This document shows positions 42,272-48,505 of a stretch of 64,000 bases of DNA, in pieces. The stretch covers positions 1-64,000 of the IMG/VR virus record IMGVR_UViG_3300030116_003118, one strand, 5' to 3'. This stretch comes from a virus. The translations under genes and the position numbers were made by a program. The first letter of the stretch is position 1. Each line of letters opens with the position of its first letter. The notes under the pieces were generated by a model. The model was not told the origin of the DNA, ran no database searches, and was given only the letters and a program-made list of their open reading frames with translations.

Positions 42272-43825
42272 TTACCTCCAATCCAGCATAGGAAGCAGTT
42301 TAGTCTTAAGGTCTGCGGGCAAGTTGGTATTGCTATAGAACAGATATCCTAATTTTAACACCATCTTGTCATTCTTGCGTATGCCCAAAGTATTAATCAA
42401 AACGTCACTAGAACTTGCCTGTGCCTTTTTCCACGCATAATATCTTACAATATAATATTGGTCATCTATTCTGGTTTCAACGGTTTTCTGCCTCCATTTG
42501 CGGGGCTTATCAAATTGAGTATCATATTTATTTTCTAAGTCTTCAATAACCATTAGTTCTCTTGGCCTGAGTTCTTTCTTCCATTTATCATAATCACCGA
42601 CTCTTTTATACCAGCCCTTCATATTGCCACTTAGAATCATATCTGCTCTTGAGACTACATAAGCCTCCCTTCCTGCACTTGGGTCTAATGTTCTTTCAGG
42701 TACATCTTCTGGAGATTTTGTTTTTGCTTTTTTACCACTCCATAAATCACCGTTTTCATCTAACGGCCCAAAGACATCTTTTTTACCAAAGGGTTCATTG
42801 GTGAGTTTTCTAAGTGCAATACAAGCAATTATCTCTGGAATATCATCTATAAATTTATAATTAGTAAAATACGGTTGAGCAATAGGATTTTCAAAATTAC
42901 TGCCGCTTTCAGTCAAACCTAACTGTCTTCTAACTTTAGGGTCATCCGCTTGCTTTTTTCTTTCTTCTTCAATTAAATTAAGAGCATCTTGCATTTTATC
43001 ATTAATGCCAAAAATGTTTATTCTAGAACCCATATCTTTTTTCATTTTATCCCAGTAATTTGACATTTCTTTTCTACACTTATCATCTCTTAATCCTTCT
43101 GTAGTATATGCTTCGTGAACATCTTCTATTTTGGTATCTGAAAACAATTGTGATTCAGGTTCATCTTCTCTTCCAAGACCGGGGCCAGCCGCAAGTGCTG
43201 TATTTAAATTACCTACCTGTTTACCCATTTTATTATAATACTGTAATAACCTACCTGTTAACCACTCGGCATATTTATCTAAATTTCCTTCTGGTGATTG
43301 AGCATGCATAAACATTTTTAACGCTAGAGAATATCTTATATTGTAATAATCCTGACTATCATTTAATTGACCCTGACTTTGAGACCTATCTCGCTCAGTA
43401 TCCCTAAAGAACCATCCATAATGTAGCCTATTAGCAAACTGATGGAAAAAGGAACTTACACTTGGATGTTCTATATCTCCCTCCATTTCATTATCTTTCA
43501 TTATCTCAATTAAATCTCTAACATCCATAAAACTATTAGGAAGTACATAATCACCCTGCCTCTCTAATATAAGATTTAATACCTTTGTCTTCCATTCGGA
43601 ATTAAGTTGGTCGGTGTTTCTACCACGAAGAAAAATCGAAGCATCAAAATACGGTCTTTGCAAATAACTAAAAGGAGAGTAATTAAAAATTCTTTGTCCT
43701 CTTAATATCTGAGATAATGCTTCTACTGATGATGCATAATATTGGCTTACATTAGAAGGAATATATATTTTCTTTATCTCATCTTTCTCATCAGTAGGAA
43801 TTCTTGCTATTTCTCTCCAACTCAT
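42272..43825 (-). CDS. Large W-tagged protein, first large gene of the operon
   Basis: 517 residues beginning MSWREIARIPTDEKDE (W3, R8; the only clear tag ending in Arg). Mixed helical body, with a repeated aromatic pattern (FANRLHYGWFFRD; RKWRQKTVETRIDDQYYIV). Its ATG overlaps the stop of a 31-residue membrane peptide gene. Function unknown. Confidence 0.6.
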   Translation of the reverse strand: MSWREIARIPTDEKDEIKKIYIPSNVSQYYASSVEALSQILRGQRIFNYSPFSYLQRPYFDASIFLRGRNTDQLNSEWKTKVLNLILERQGDYVLPNSFMDVRDLIEIMKDNEMEGDIEHPSVSSFFHQFANRLHYGWFFRDTERDRSQSQGQLNDSQDYYNIRYSLALKMFMHAQSPEGNLDKYAEWLTGRLLQYYNKMGKQVGNLNTALAAGPGLGREDEPESQLFSDTKIEDVHEAYTTEGLRDDKCRKEMSNYWDKMKKDMGSRINIFGINDKMQDALNLIEEERKKQADDPKVRRQLGLTESGSNFENPIAQPYFTNYKFIDDIPEIIACIALRKLTNEPFGKKDVFGPLDENGDLWSGKKAKTKSPEDVPERTLDPSAGREAYVVSRADMILSGNMKGWYKRVGDYDKWKKELRPRELMVIEDLENKYDTQFDKPRKWRQKTVETRIDDQYYIVRYYAWKKAQASSSDVLINTLGIRKNDKMVLKLGYLFYSNTNLPADLKTKLLPMLDWR

Positions 43826-43917
43826 TTACTAAACCTTCCTAAAGATGATGCCGCCCGCCAAATAAAGAAAACAATGTACGTTACTATTAATACACCTATT
43901 GTTGCTATTGTTGACAT
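43822..43917 (-). CDS. 31-residue single-pass membrane peptide
   Basis: A short gene: MSTIATIGVLIVTYIVFFIW followed by RAASSLGRFSK. A 17-residue hydrophobic span with a basic tail, ending in an ATGA overlap with the large W-tagged gene. It is the first gene of the long minus-strand operon. The overlap and clean topology support translation. Confidence 0.7.
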   Translation of the reverse strand: MSTIATIGVLIVTYIVFFIWRAASSLGRFSK

Positions 43918-44320
43918 GTATGTTCGCCCGGACTAATTTGTTAAACACTTAAAATCGAAAATTTGGCCCGTAATTTATTTGCCACTTGCGTTTTTTTTCT
44001 ACCTGTTTTAATTACATTCCCAGAATAAAAATGTTTTTATCATTCTTTTAGTGGTAAAAGAGACCATTAGTTTTGTATTCTTTACTTCGCGACCCCGTTT
44101 TTACAGTACATTAATTACAGGCTTTACTTTTGGTCGCTCTGTATATAGATATCACAGGTGCGGGTACTATTTAGATATACTACTAGCAGGTATTAAGATT
44201 TTAAGCCTGCTGCGACTAAATAAAACAAATAAAAATCAAAGAAAAAAAATCGTTCCAAAGCATATGGTCATGCAAATATATTTGACCCGTAAGGAATATC
44301 ATTCAATCACGAATGTAATC
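43918..44320. other. Leader of the minus-strand operon; AT-rich, no gene seen
   Basis: No coding region with plausible start and composition. It contains AT-rich tracts that could hold the late promoter on the minus strand, a small inverted repeat GCAGG...CCTGC at about 44189-44213, and a degenerate CATATGG (44261-44267) followed by an element (GGTCATGCAAATATATTTG...) repeated at 44401. Confidence 0.5.
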
Positions 44321-44373
44321 TTCTACGCACAATTGCTGATTGCAGCAATTGTAGGTACTATGTACCTGTAGAA
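44321..44373. ncRNA. Candidate structured RNA A (three-way junction)
   Basis: TTCTAC (44321-44326) pairs with GTAGAA (44368-44373) and encloses two hairpins: CAATTGCTG / CAGCAATTG (9 bp, 4-base loop) and GGTAC / GTACC. Strand of transcription is not known. No open reading frame fits it. Confidence 0.45.
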
Positions 44374-44452
44374 TTATACCGCGATTTACTTCCCTTCCAT
44401 ATGGTCATGTAAATACATGCACCCGTCAGGAAATTCTTCCAACAACGATTGT

Positions 44453-44518
44453 CGTATTCAGTGTTCAGTGGAGCATAGTAGTGATAACACTTACTATTAC
44501 CCTATTTCTCTGAATACG
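44453..44518. ncRNA. Candidate structured RNA B
   Basis: CGTATTCAG (44453-44461) pairs with CTGAATACG (44510-44518), 9 bp, enclosing a weaker hairpin (TAGTA...TACTA with GTG/CAC). It lies between palindromes at 44397 and 44540. Its 5' flank resembles that of RNA A. Confidence 0.45.
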
Positions 44519-44545
44519 TCATCTTATGTTTTCATCCTTCCATAT

Positions 44546-44644
44546 GGTTCGGAGGTGAAACACGGCGGATTAACACGCATTATGAGTTATACTTCACTCA
44601 TCATCGTCATAGAAAATATCCACGTTTTCACCTCCATACGAACC
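44546..44644. ncRNA. Candidate structured RNA C
   Basis: GGTTCG (44546-44551) and GGAGGTGAAA (44551-44560) pair with TTTCACCTCC (44626-44635) and CGAACC (44639-44644). A 6-bp hairpin ATGAGT/ACTCAT sits inside. The outer stem starts within the palindrome at 44540. Confidence 0.45.
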
Positions 44645-44719
44645 CGGCGGGTTGCACAACTTGTGACAACCATATGGTAATGCCTGTGCTTTGCAAACAG
44701 AATGCCCGATAAACGGGAC

Positions 44720-44809
44720 TTACTTCATTGTTACGATTTTACAGCAATTACCCATCTTTACTCTAAAATCGCCTAATTCCATTCCGCAGGTTTCACATAT
44801 TTTAATCAT
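44720..44809 (-). CDS. 29-residue zinc-ribbon microprotein
   Basis: A tiny frame, MIKICETCGMELGDFRVKMG ending NCCKIVTMK, with a C-x2-C...C-C zinc-ribbon look. Its start overlaps the stop of the preceding 27-residue frame (ATGATTAA), as in the rest of the genome. A CCCG/CGGG hairpin follows the stop. Short, so confidence is limited. Confidence 0.5.
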   Translation of the reverse strand: MIKICETCGMELGDFRVKMGNCCKIVTMK

Positions 44810-44885
44810 TATTTTTACATCCATTAAACCAGCACCAATAGAACGAGGATTCACAATCATTACAGGAGGGAAGGGTATTTCTCAT
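44802..44885 (-). CDS. 27-residue Cys-rich microprotein
   Basis: Product MRNTLPSCNDCESSFYWCWF ending NGCKNND, four cysteines in a C-x2-C...C-x4-C pattern. It begins one base after the stop of the 44887-45615 gene, which supports coupled translation. No Shine-Dalgarno of its own is evident. Confidence 0.45.
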   Translation of the reverse strand: MRNTLPSCNDCESSFYWCWFNGCKNND

Positions 44886-44886
44886 A

Positions 44887-45615
44887 CTAATCCTCCAATA
44901 CCTGTTTAGTAGTCTCAGGCGTACATTCGTAATTAGCCTCGCTTTTTATACTTGTCTCACAATCAACCTCTATCATTACAACATCATCTGAATACTTCTG
45001 TAATATATCTGTAACTGTTTTGCGCATCTTCTTCATTGTGGATAGTGGTGTTTCTACTAGCATAAACTCAATGTTCTTTCTATCGGTCACTGATTCGGCT
45101 TCGTAAGTGATTACCATTTTTAGAGTAAAAGAACCACCGTATCCTTGTTCAAATTTGGTCTTCATTGTAGTGCCATCTTCAAACAATACTTTGCCCATAG
45201 CACCAGCAGATATTTGTTCTGCTCCTTCTGGTAATTCAAAGACTTCTTCATCCACTACTAGATATTCGCCTCTTACTCTCTTCCAATCATGGCTGCTTGT
45301 TTTGGTATAATTGGTAGCAATAGTGGCTTCAATACCATATTCATCTAATCCTTCTATTGCTCTATCAGCCTGTGAACTGTAAGCAAGAGTCATCATAATT
45401 TGATTGTTATCATCAACAATGCTGTATGTAGTTTCTTCATCTATTATTTCTTGAAAACCATAGTTCTCTGCGCTCGGAGTTCCATAAGCGTAACTAGCAG
45501 TTAGTGCCAAACCCTTATCAAATAGGTCTGATTGCACCTTTCTGTTCAATTTCTTGTGGTCTCTAAAACTATCACTCTTGAATTTGATTGCCATCTTTCT
45601 TTCATATATTGTCAT
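44887..45615 (-). CDS. Unknown protein of the minus-strand regulatory operon
   Basis: 242 residues beginning MTIYERKMAIKFKSD; the ATG at 45615 follows GGAGAT at seven bases. Beta-rich middle (TTYSIVDDNNQIMMTLAYS, FTLKMVITYEAESV) and an acidic C-terminus. It starts immediately after the stop of a 62-residue gene, under the TATA box at 45821-45834. No family recognised. Confidence 0.65.
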   Translation of the reverse strand: MTIYERKMAIKFKSDSFRDHKKLNRKVQSDLFDKGLALTASYAYGTPSAENYGFQEIIDEETTYSIVDDNNQIMMTLAYSSQADRAIEGLDEYGIEATIATNYTKTSSHDWKRVRGEYLVVDEEVFELPEGAEQISAGAMGKVLFEDGTTMKTKFEQGYGGSFTLKMVITYEAESVTDRKNIEFMLVETPLSTMKKMRKTVTDILQKYSDDVVMIEVDCETSIKSEANYECTPETTKQVLED

Positions 45616-45804
45616 TTACTCATCTCCTATTTGTTCAACATAATCATTCAATGCTGACTTCATATCTTTCATTACATCTTCTAGGTTATCACCAGATACC
45701 TTTAGTTTGCTAATACACAATACTAGGGCAGACCCAGATTTCATGTGCTTAACCTCTAACACGTATTTTGGCTCGTTAATTATTGTTGCGTCATTTGTTT
45801 CCAT
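45616..45804 (-). CDS. Small protein, probably leaderless mRNA
   Basis: 62 residues from the ATG at 45804 (METNDATIINEPKYVLEV). The TATA box CTATATATTC is centred about 25 bases upstream, so transcription would begin at or near the ATG. A longer frame upstream would include the TATA region and is rejected. An alpha/beta fold with a C-terminal helix (NLEDVMKDMKSALNDYVEQ). Unknown function. Confidence 0.6.
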   Translation of the reverse strand: METNDATIINEPKYVLEVKHMKSGSALVLCISKLKVSGDNLEDVMKDMKSALNDYVEQIGDE

Positions 45805-45820
45805 ACATCTTATTAGTTTT

Positions 45821-45834
45821 ATCAGAATATATAG
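45821..45834 (-). promoter_or_regulatory. TATA box for the 44720-45804 operon
   Basis: Transcript-sense CTATATATTCTGAT, 24 bases downstream of the CCATATGG at 45859-45866 on the same strand and about 25 bases upstream of the first ATG. Confidence 0.55.
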
Positions 45835-45892
45835 GGTGAGTGTTAGCAAAGCACACTACCATATGGTTTGCTTTGCGTTAAACCCGGATGGA

Positions 45893-45919
45893 GAATAGGG
45901 GGTAATTACCCCCCTATTC
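45893..45919 (-). terminator. Hairpin across the stop codon of 45914-46459
   Basis: GAATAGGGGG(T)AA pairs with TTACCCCCCTATTC, a near-perfect 13-bp palindrome that includes the last codons and the stop. The same arrangement is found at the end of the paralog on the other strand (48999-49028). Confidence 0.6.
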
Positions 45920-46459
45920 TTCTTCCCCTCCGTCAATGAAGGATACAACAGGGTATCCCTCAGAATCGTAAGAGCCATCCCAATGATACTTCTTGGAAGT
46001 GTCATTGTTTGCGTGGGCGTTAAATGCACCATTCAGGAATGTGCGCTCCTTCTTGGTCATTTCCTTTGCGTATGCCTCTGCACCATCGGCCATATCTCTG
46101 TAAAGAAGGCCACCGGACTTTCCGTGCGTTCTTAGGGTTGCGTAAATTGCGGGGTAAACCACATCTCTGCAAGCCACGAAATACACTTCATTGAGGTATA
46201 GGTCGAATTGAGACTTGGTTGCGATATCCATCAAGGATTTGCGGCCTTGTCCAATTGGAGAGTTAGCGACATCGGTGAATACACCGACTATGCTGTTCCA
46301 ATATCTCTTTCGGGTGCTTGGGTTAGCGTCACCGAGAGTGAACATTGAACGAACCATTGCGGCCAAATCCGATTGTTCGGGGTTAGCCGCAAACCACTCT
46401 TCCAAGTCTGCTTTCTTTGCGTTCCATCTGTTATCATCTATGCTGTTATCTGTTGCCAT
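45914..46459 (-). CDS. Paralogous regulatory-region protein 1
   Basis: 181 residues (MATDNSIDDNRWNAKKADL...). Helical, with GDANPSTRKRYWNSIVGVF and LRTHGKSGGLLYRDMADGA segments that align with GDNNSSTRDSLTNSIKDML and LRKHGKSKGSPVYADADEY of the gene at 48506. The pair are diverged copies, transcribed away from each other from the ends of a 2-kb RNA-rich interval. The start is preceded by GGAGATGATG. Codon usage is GC-richer than the neighbours, suggesting strong expression. Function unknown. Confidence 0.7.
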   Translation of the reverse strand: MATDNSIDDNRWNAKKADLEEWFAANPEQSDLAAMVRSMFTLGDANPSTRKRYWNSIVGVFTDVANSPIGQGRKSLMDIATKSQFDLYLNEVYFVACRDVVYPAIYATLRTHGKSGGLLYRDMADGAEAYAKEMTKKERTFLNGAFNAHANNDTSKKYHWDGSYDSEGYPVVSFIDGGEEE

Positions 46460-46528
46460 AAATCATCATCTCCGTTGATTAGTAGGGTAGTACCCCCTAT
46501 TATCTCCGTTCTATTAAATGCTACAGAA

Positions 46529-46537
46529 CATATATGG
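46529..46537 (-). promoter_or_regulatory. TATA box for the 45914-46459 gene
   Basis: Transcript-sense CCATATATG, 31 bases downstream of the CCATATGG at 46561-46568. The 20 bases after that palindrome (TGTTATACTTTGTGAAA) recur next to the palindrome at 47647. Confidence 0.5.
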
Positions 46538-46580
46538 TTTTTATTTCACAAAGTATAACACCATATGGTTATGAAGTAGG

Positions 46581-46663
46581 CTACAAAAGAGTTCAGGCTA
46601 CAGCCACTCGCACTCTATAGTGCGAATCTAAATGTGGTGAGATGTGCCTGAAATCTATTGTAG
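46581..46663 (+). ncRNA. Candidate structured RNA F1 (motif family)
   Basis: Nested stems CTACAA / TTGTAG, TTCAGGC / GCCTGAA, CCAC / GTGG and an apical hairpin TCGCACT / AGTGCGA (46608-46625), then AATCTAAATGTGG. The motif AATCTAAATGT also follows the apical hairpin in the RNA at 47970, and a variant (GTCCAAACGT) in the RNA at 47669. The shared architecture and motif suggest a family; the plus strand is assumed. Confidence 0.55.
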
Positions 46664-46687
46664 TCGCTCAATACCCCAAATCGGGTT

Positions 46688-46866
46688 TTGTCCGACTCAA
46701 ACAATAATAGACGGTAAATCAAGTTTTAGACTTAACCAATGCTGCTTTCGCTTAGGCTAGATACATTGTGTATCTTAGCAGCCTTAGAGCCTTCTTATTG
46801 ATGTAGTTAATTTTAACAACATCAATAATTAAAACATGATAAACCATCTATTAACTCATCGGACAA
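46688..46866. ncRNA. Candidate multi-branched RNA F2
   Basis: Outer stem TTGTCCGA (46688-46695) / TCGGACAA (46859-46866), second stem TAATAGACGGT / ACCATCTATTA (10 of 11 bp), and internal hairpins including TTATTGATGT / ACATCAATAA and AGATACA / TGTATCT. It abuts the palindrome at 46867 exactly, as RNA I2 abuts the one at 47952. Confidence 0.55.
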
Positions 46867-46895
46867 CCATATGGTTGAGTTTAGATAATAGTAGA

Positions 46896-46928
46896 ACTTT
46901 CGAAACGTAAAGGAGGGCTTTCGAAAGT
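46896..46928. ncRNA. Candidate hairpin G1
   Basis: ACTTTCGAAA pairs with TTTCGAAAGT (10 bp), followed by a GCATAC / GTATGC stem that encloses GTAATT / AATTAC. Further TTTCGAAA copies nearby suggest a repeat-based structure. Confidence 0.4.
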
Positions 46929-47068
46929 GCATACCTAGCGTGGTAATTCTCAATTACAGCCAAAGTGATAGCGTAGTATGCAGTATCGAAAGAACGAGTT
47001 TAGGTTTCGAAAGGCTACTTATCATAAACGACACCCTATTTCTTTTGTCGGGTATAAACCTTTACGCT

Positions 47069-47149
47069 GCGTTATACGAGCAGCACATCCTTCGTGACGC
47101 TTTGGCTCTTATTATGAATAATCACTTCAATTGTACTGCCGTATAACGC
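47069..47149. ncRNA. Candidate structured RNA G2
   Basis: GCGTTATACG (47069-47078) pairs with CGTATAACGC (47140-47149), 10 bp, with internal GCAG/CTGC and ATTAT/ATAAT pairs. On the plus strand it is followed by GCTCTTTTTG, an oligo-T that could terminate it. Confidence 0.5.
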
Positions 47150-47193
47150 GCTCTTTTTGTTTATTACCATATGGTTTTGCTTTGCGAATAAAC

Positions 47194-47301
47194 CAGATTT
47201 CAAATTGAAGGATGCGAGTGATTATTGATTATGGGGGCAAATCTTCGGCATCACCTTAATTCCCCTCACTCGACTTATTTCCTTCAATGGGCTTGAATCT
47301 G
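47194..47301. ncRNA. Candidate rod-like RNA H1
   Basis: CAGATTTCAA plus ATTGAAGGA pair with TCCTTCAAT and TTGAATCTG; inside, CGAGTGA pairs with TCACTCG and GGGG with CCCC. The whole 108-base segment folds as a single long arm. It lies after the palindrome at 47167. Confidence 0.5.
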
Positions 47302-47373
47302 AATGGGTTTTGTTTTGTGCTTTCCTAAGGCACTCTCAGACCCGACTGAGTAAATGAAAGTGTAGGGGAGATT

Positions 47374-47550
47374 ATGTTTCCACATCTTCCCAATTCCGAA
47401 TGCGTGTTAGTTTTAAGAAAATTTGCTAAGTTTCTTATTAACGCCGGAATACCAGATTATGACCCCGCTAAGGGTTGTGTAGTGTGGTATCTTTTTCTTC
47501 AATCCCACTCCCTGCCCACTATAGGCTCTAATCTGTGCCTTACACCCTAA
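47374..47550 (+). CDS. Possible 58-residue protein in the RNA region
   Basis: Frame MFPHLPNSECVLVLRKFAKF... ends SHSLPTIGSNLCLTP, with GGGGAG seven bases upstream of the ATG. The same DNA also shows inverted repeats (TAAGAAA/TTTCTTA), so it may be structural RNA. No domain recognised. I give it even or lower odds. Confidence 0.3.
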   Translation: MFPHLPNSECVLVLRKFAKFLINAGIPDYDPAKGCVVWYLFLQSHSLPTIGSNLCLTP

Positions 47551-47610
47551 CAACGGTGTTATTCAGCCACTACTTACCGGGTTGCACTCCCGGCATTAGT
47601 AGGTAAGTAA

Positions 47611-47623
47611 CCGAATATATGAG
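47611..47623 (-). promoter_or_regulatory. TATA-like box on the minus strand
   Basis: Transcript-sense CTCATATATTCGG, 24 bases downstream of the palindrome at 47647-47654. The spacer carries the same CTTTGTGAAA as the 46529 promoter, so an RNA antisense to the 47.1-47.6 kb segment is plausible. Confidence 0.4.
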
Positions 47624-47668
47624 GTGTTCTTTCACAAAGTATCACACCATATGGTTACATAGTGTGAG

Positions 47669-47746
47669 TTTACGCCTAAGGCTGTATTTTGGGTCTCTTT
47701 CAATAAGAGAGTCCAAACGTGGCCAAAAGCCAGCGTTAGGCGTAAA
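47669..47746 (+). ncRNA. Candidate structured RNA I1 (motif family)
   Basis: TTTACGCCTAA / TTAGGCGTAAA (11 bp) extended by GCTG/CAGC; inner arm TTTGG...TCTCTT / AAGAGA...CCAAA; small hairpin TGGC/GCCA. Motif GTCCAAACGTGG follows the apical hairpin, like AATCTAAATGTGG in F1. Confidence 0.55.
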
Positions 47747-47768
47747 GGAACCTTGATAACCTGACGGG

Positions 47769-47951
47769 TTGTCTTTTGTATTTGTAAGGCTGTCTTCGTT
47801 CAATTCAAATGGCAATCATAAAGTTTTACCTTGTTGTAACGCTTAGGCTCACTGTAATGACAGTGTACTAAGGCCGCGCACTGATTTGCGCTGGCCTGTA
47901 AAACATTATGTTACCATCTTCATCTTGCCAGCCTTTTGTTTTGTAAGACAA
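47769..47951. ncRNA. Candidate multi-branched RNA I2
   Basis: Outer stems TTGTCTT / AAGACAA and AAGGCTG / CAGCCTT, inner stem GTTTTAC / GTAAAAC, and hairpins CACTGT/ACAGTG and GCGCA/TGCGC. It ends directly at the palindrome at 47952. Its design (TTGTC...GACAA) parallels F2. Confidence 0.55.
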
Positions 47952-47969
47952 CCATATGGTAAGGATAAA

Positions 47970-48032
47970 CGTATGCTGGTGGTATAGGCTCTCTAAAGAG
48001 CCAATCTAAATGTTAAATACTTCCAGCATACG
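47970..48032 (+). ncRNA. Candidate structured RNA J1 (motif family)
   Basis: CGTATGCTGG / CCAGCATACG (10 bp), then GTAT/ATAC, and an apical hairpin GGCTCT / AGAGCC with a CTAA loop, followed by AATCTAAATGT exactly as in F1. The most compact family member. Confidence 0.6.
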
Positions 48033-48095
48033 GAGATACACCAGATTTCTGGTCGGGTATTATGGAAAGTTTCGCTTAACTAGGGTGATAAACGG

Positions 48096-48175
48096 CGCAG
48101 GAAGGGTAAAGTTCTACGAAGCGTAAAACGTGTTGACTTGTATCTTGGATACATTTACTCTTTACCACTCCTGCG
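48096..48175. ncRNA. Candidate structured RNA J2
   Basis: CGCAGGA / TCCTGCG and GGTAAAG / CTTTACC (7 bp each) form one arm with a TGTATC/GATACA hairpin inside. An ACCAGATTTCTGGT palindrome precedes it at about 48046. Confidence 0.5.
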
Positions 48176-48270
48176 ACCAGTTTCTCACTCCTATTTAAGA
48201 CTCAACTATTTCCTAAACCATATGGTACGATTAATTGAACAGATAGATGCCTTAATCGCTTCTGTTAAAA

Positions 48271-48311
48271 GTAGGCAACTGGGAAATCGAAACTGCCTAC
48301 CTCCGTTTCGA
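48271..48311. ncRNA. Candidate H-type pseudoknot
   Basis: GTAGGCA (48271-48277) pairs with TGCCTAC (48294-48300), while TCGAAAC (48287-48293) in its loop pairs with GTTTCGA (48305-48311) downstream. The two 7-bp stems abut and could stack. It lies about 195 bases upstream of the 48506 gene, before a GTGTAA/TTACAC hairpin and an oligo-A/T stretch. Confidence 0.5.
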
Positions 48312-48423
48312 CTGGAAGTGTAAAAATTACACCTTCGCTCCGAAAAAAACGGCTTGTTTTTCCTTCTCGGCTTTCCAGACCCCTGAAAAACGCTATCATT
48401 ACCATATGGTTCGGCTTTGTATA

Positions 48424-48439
48424 GAACCATATATATACT
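48424..48439 (+). promoter_or_regulatory. TATA box for the 48506 gene
   Basis: AACCATATATATACTC, 15-22 bases downstream of the palindrome at 48402. A GGTGAT Shine-Dalgarno lies at about 48494, just before the ATG at 48506. Confidence 0.6.
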
Positions 48440-48505
48440 CGATGACCTTGCCAAGAATGCCCCCGAACAGAGGCAACGAATGATAAAAACAATAGGTGAT
48501 AAAAG

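Larger units (their letters stand above)
46460..48505. other. Gene-poor structured region between divergent paralogs
   Basis: Two kilobases with no convincing protein gene except a possible 58-codon frame at 47374-47550. It is cut into units by palindromes at 46561, 46867, 47167, 47647, 47952, 48218 and 48402, and most units hold long-range inverted repeats described separately. Promoter elements pointing both ways are present. Could be an array of noncoding RNAs, an origin of replication, or both. Confidence 0.7.

Noticed and set aside
44051-44680. Plus-strand frames of 87-106 codons in the palindrome region
   Set aside because: They read through stem-loops and palindromes, have no ribosome sites and no protein-like pattern.
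46500-48500. CRISPR array or tandem-repeat locus
   Set aside because: The repeat is only 8-10 bases, palindromic, with spacing from 130 to 700 bases and structured, not spacer-like, segments between.
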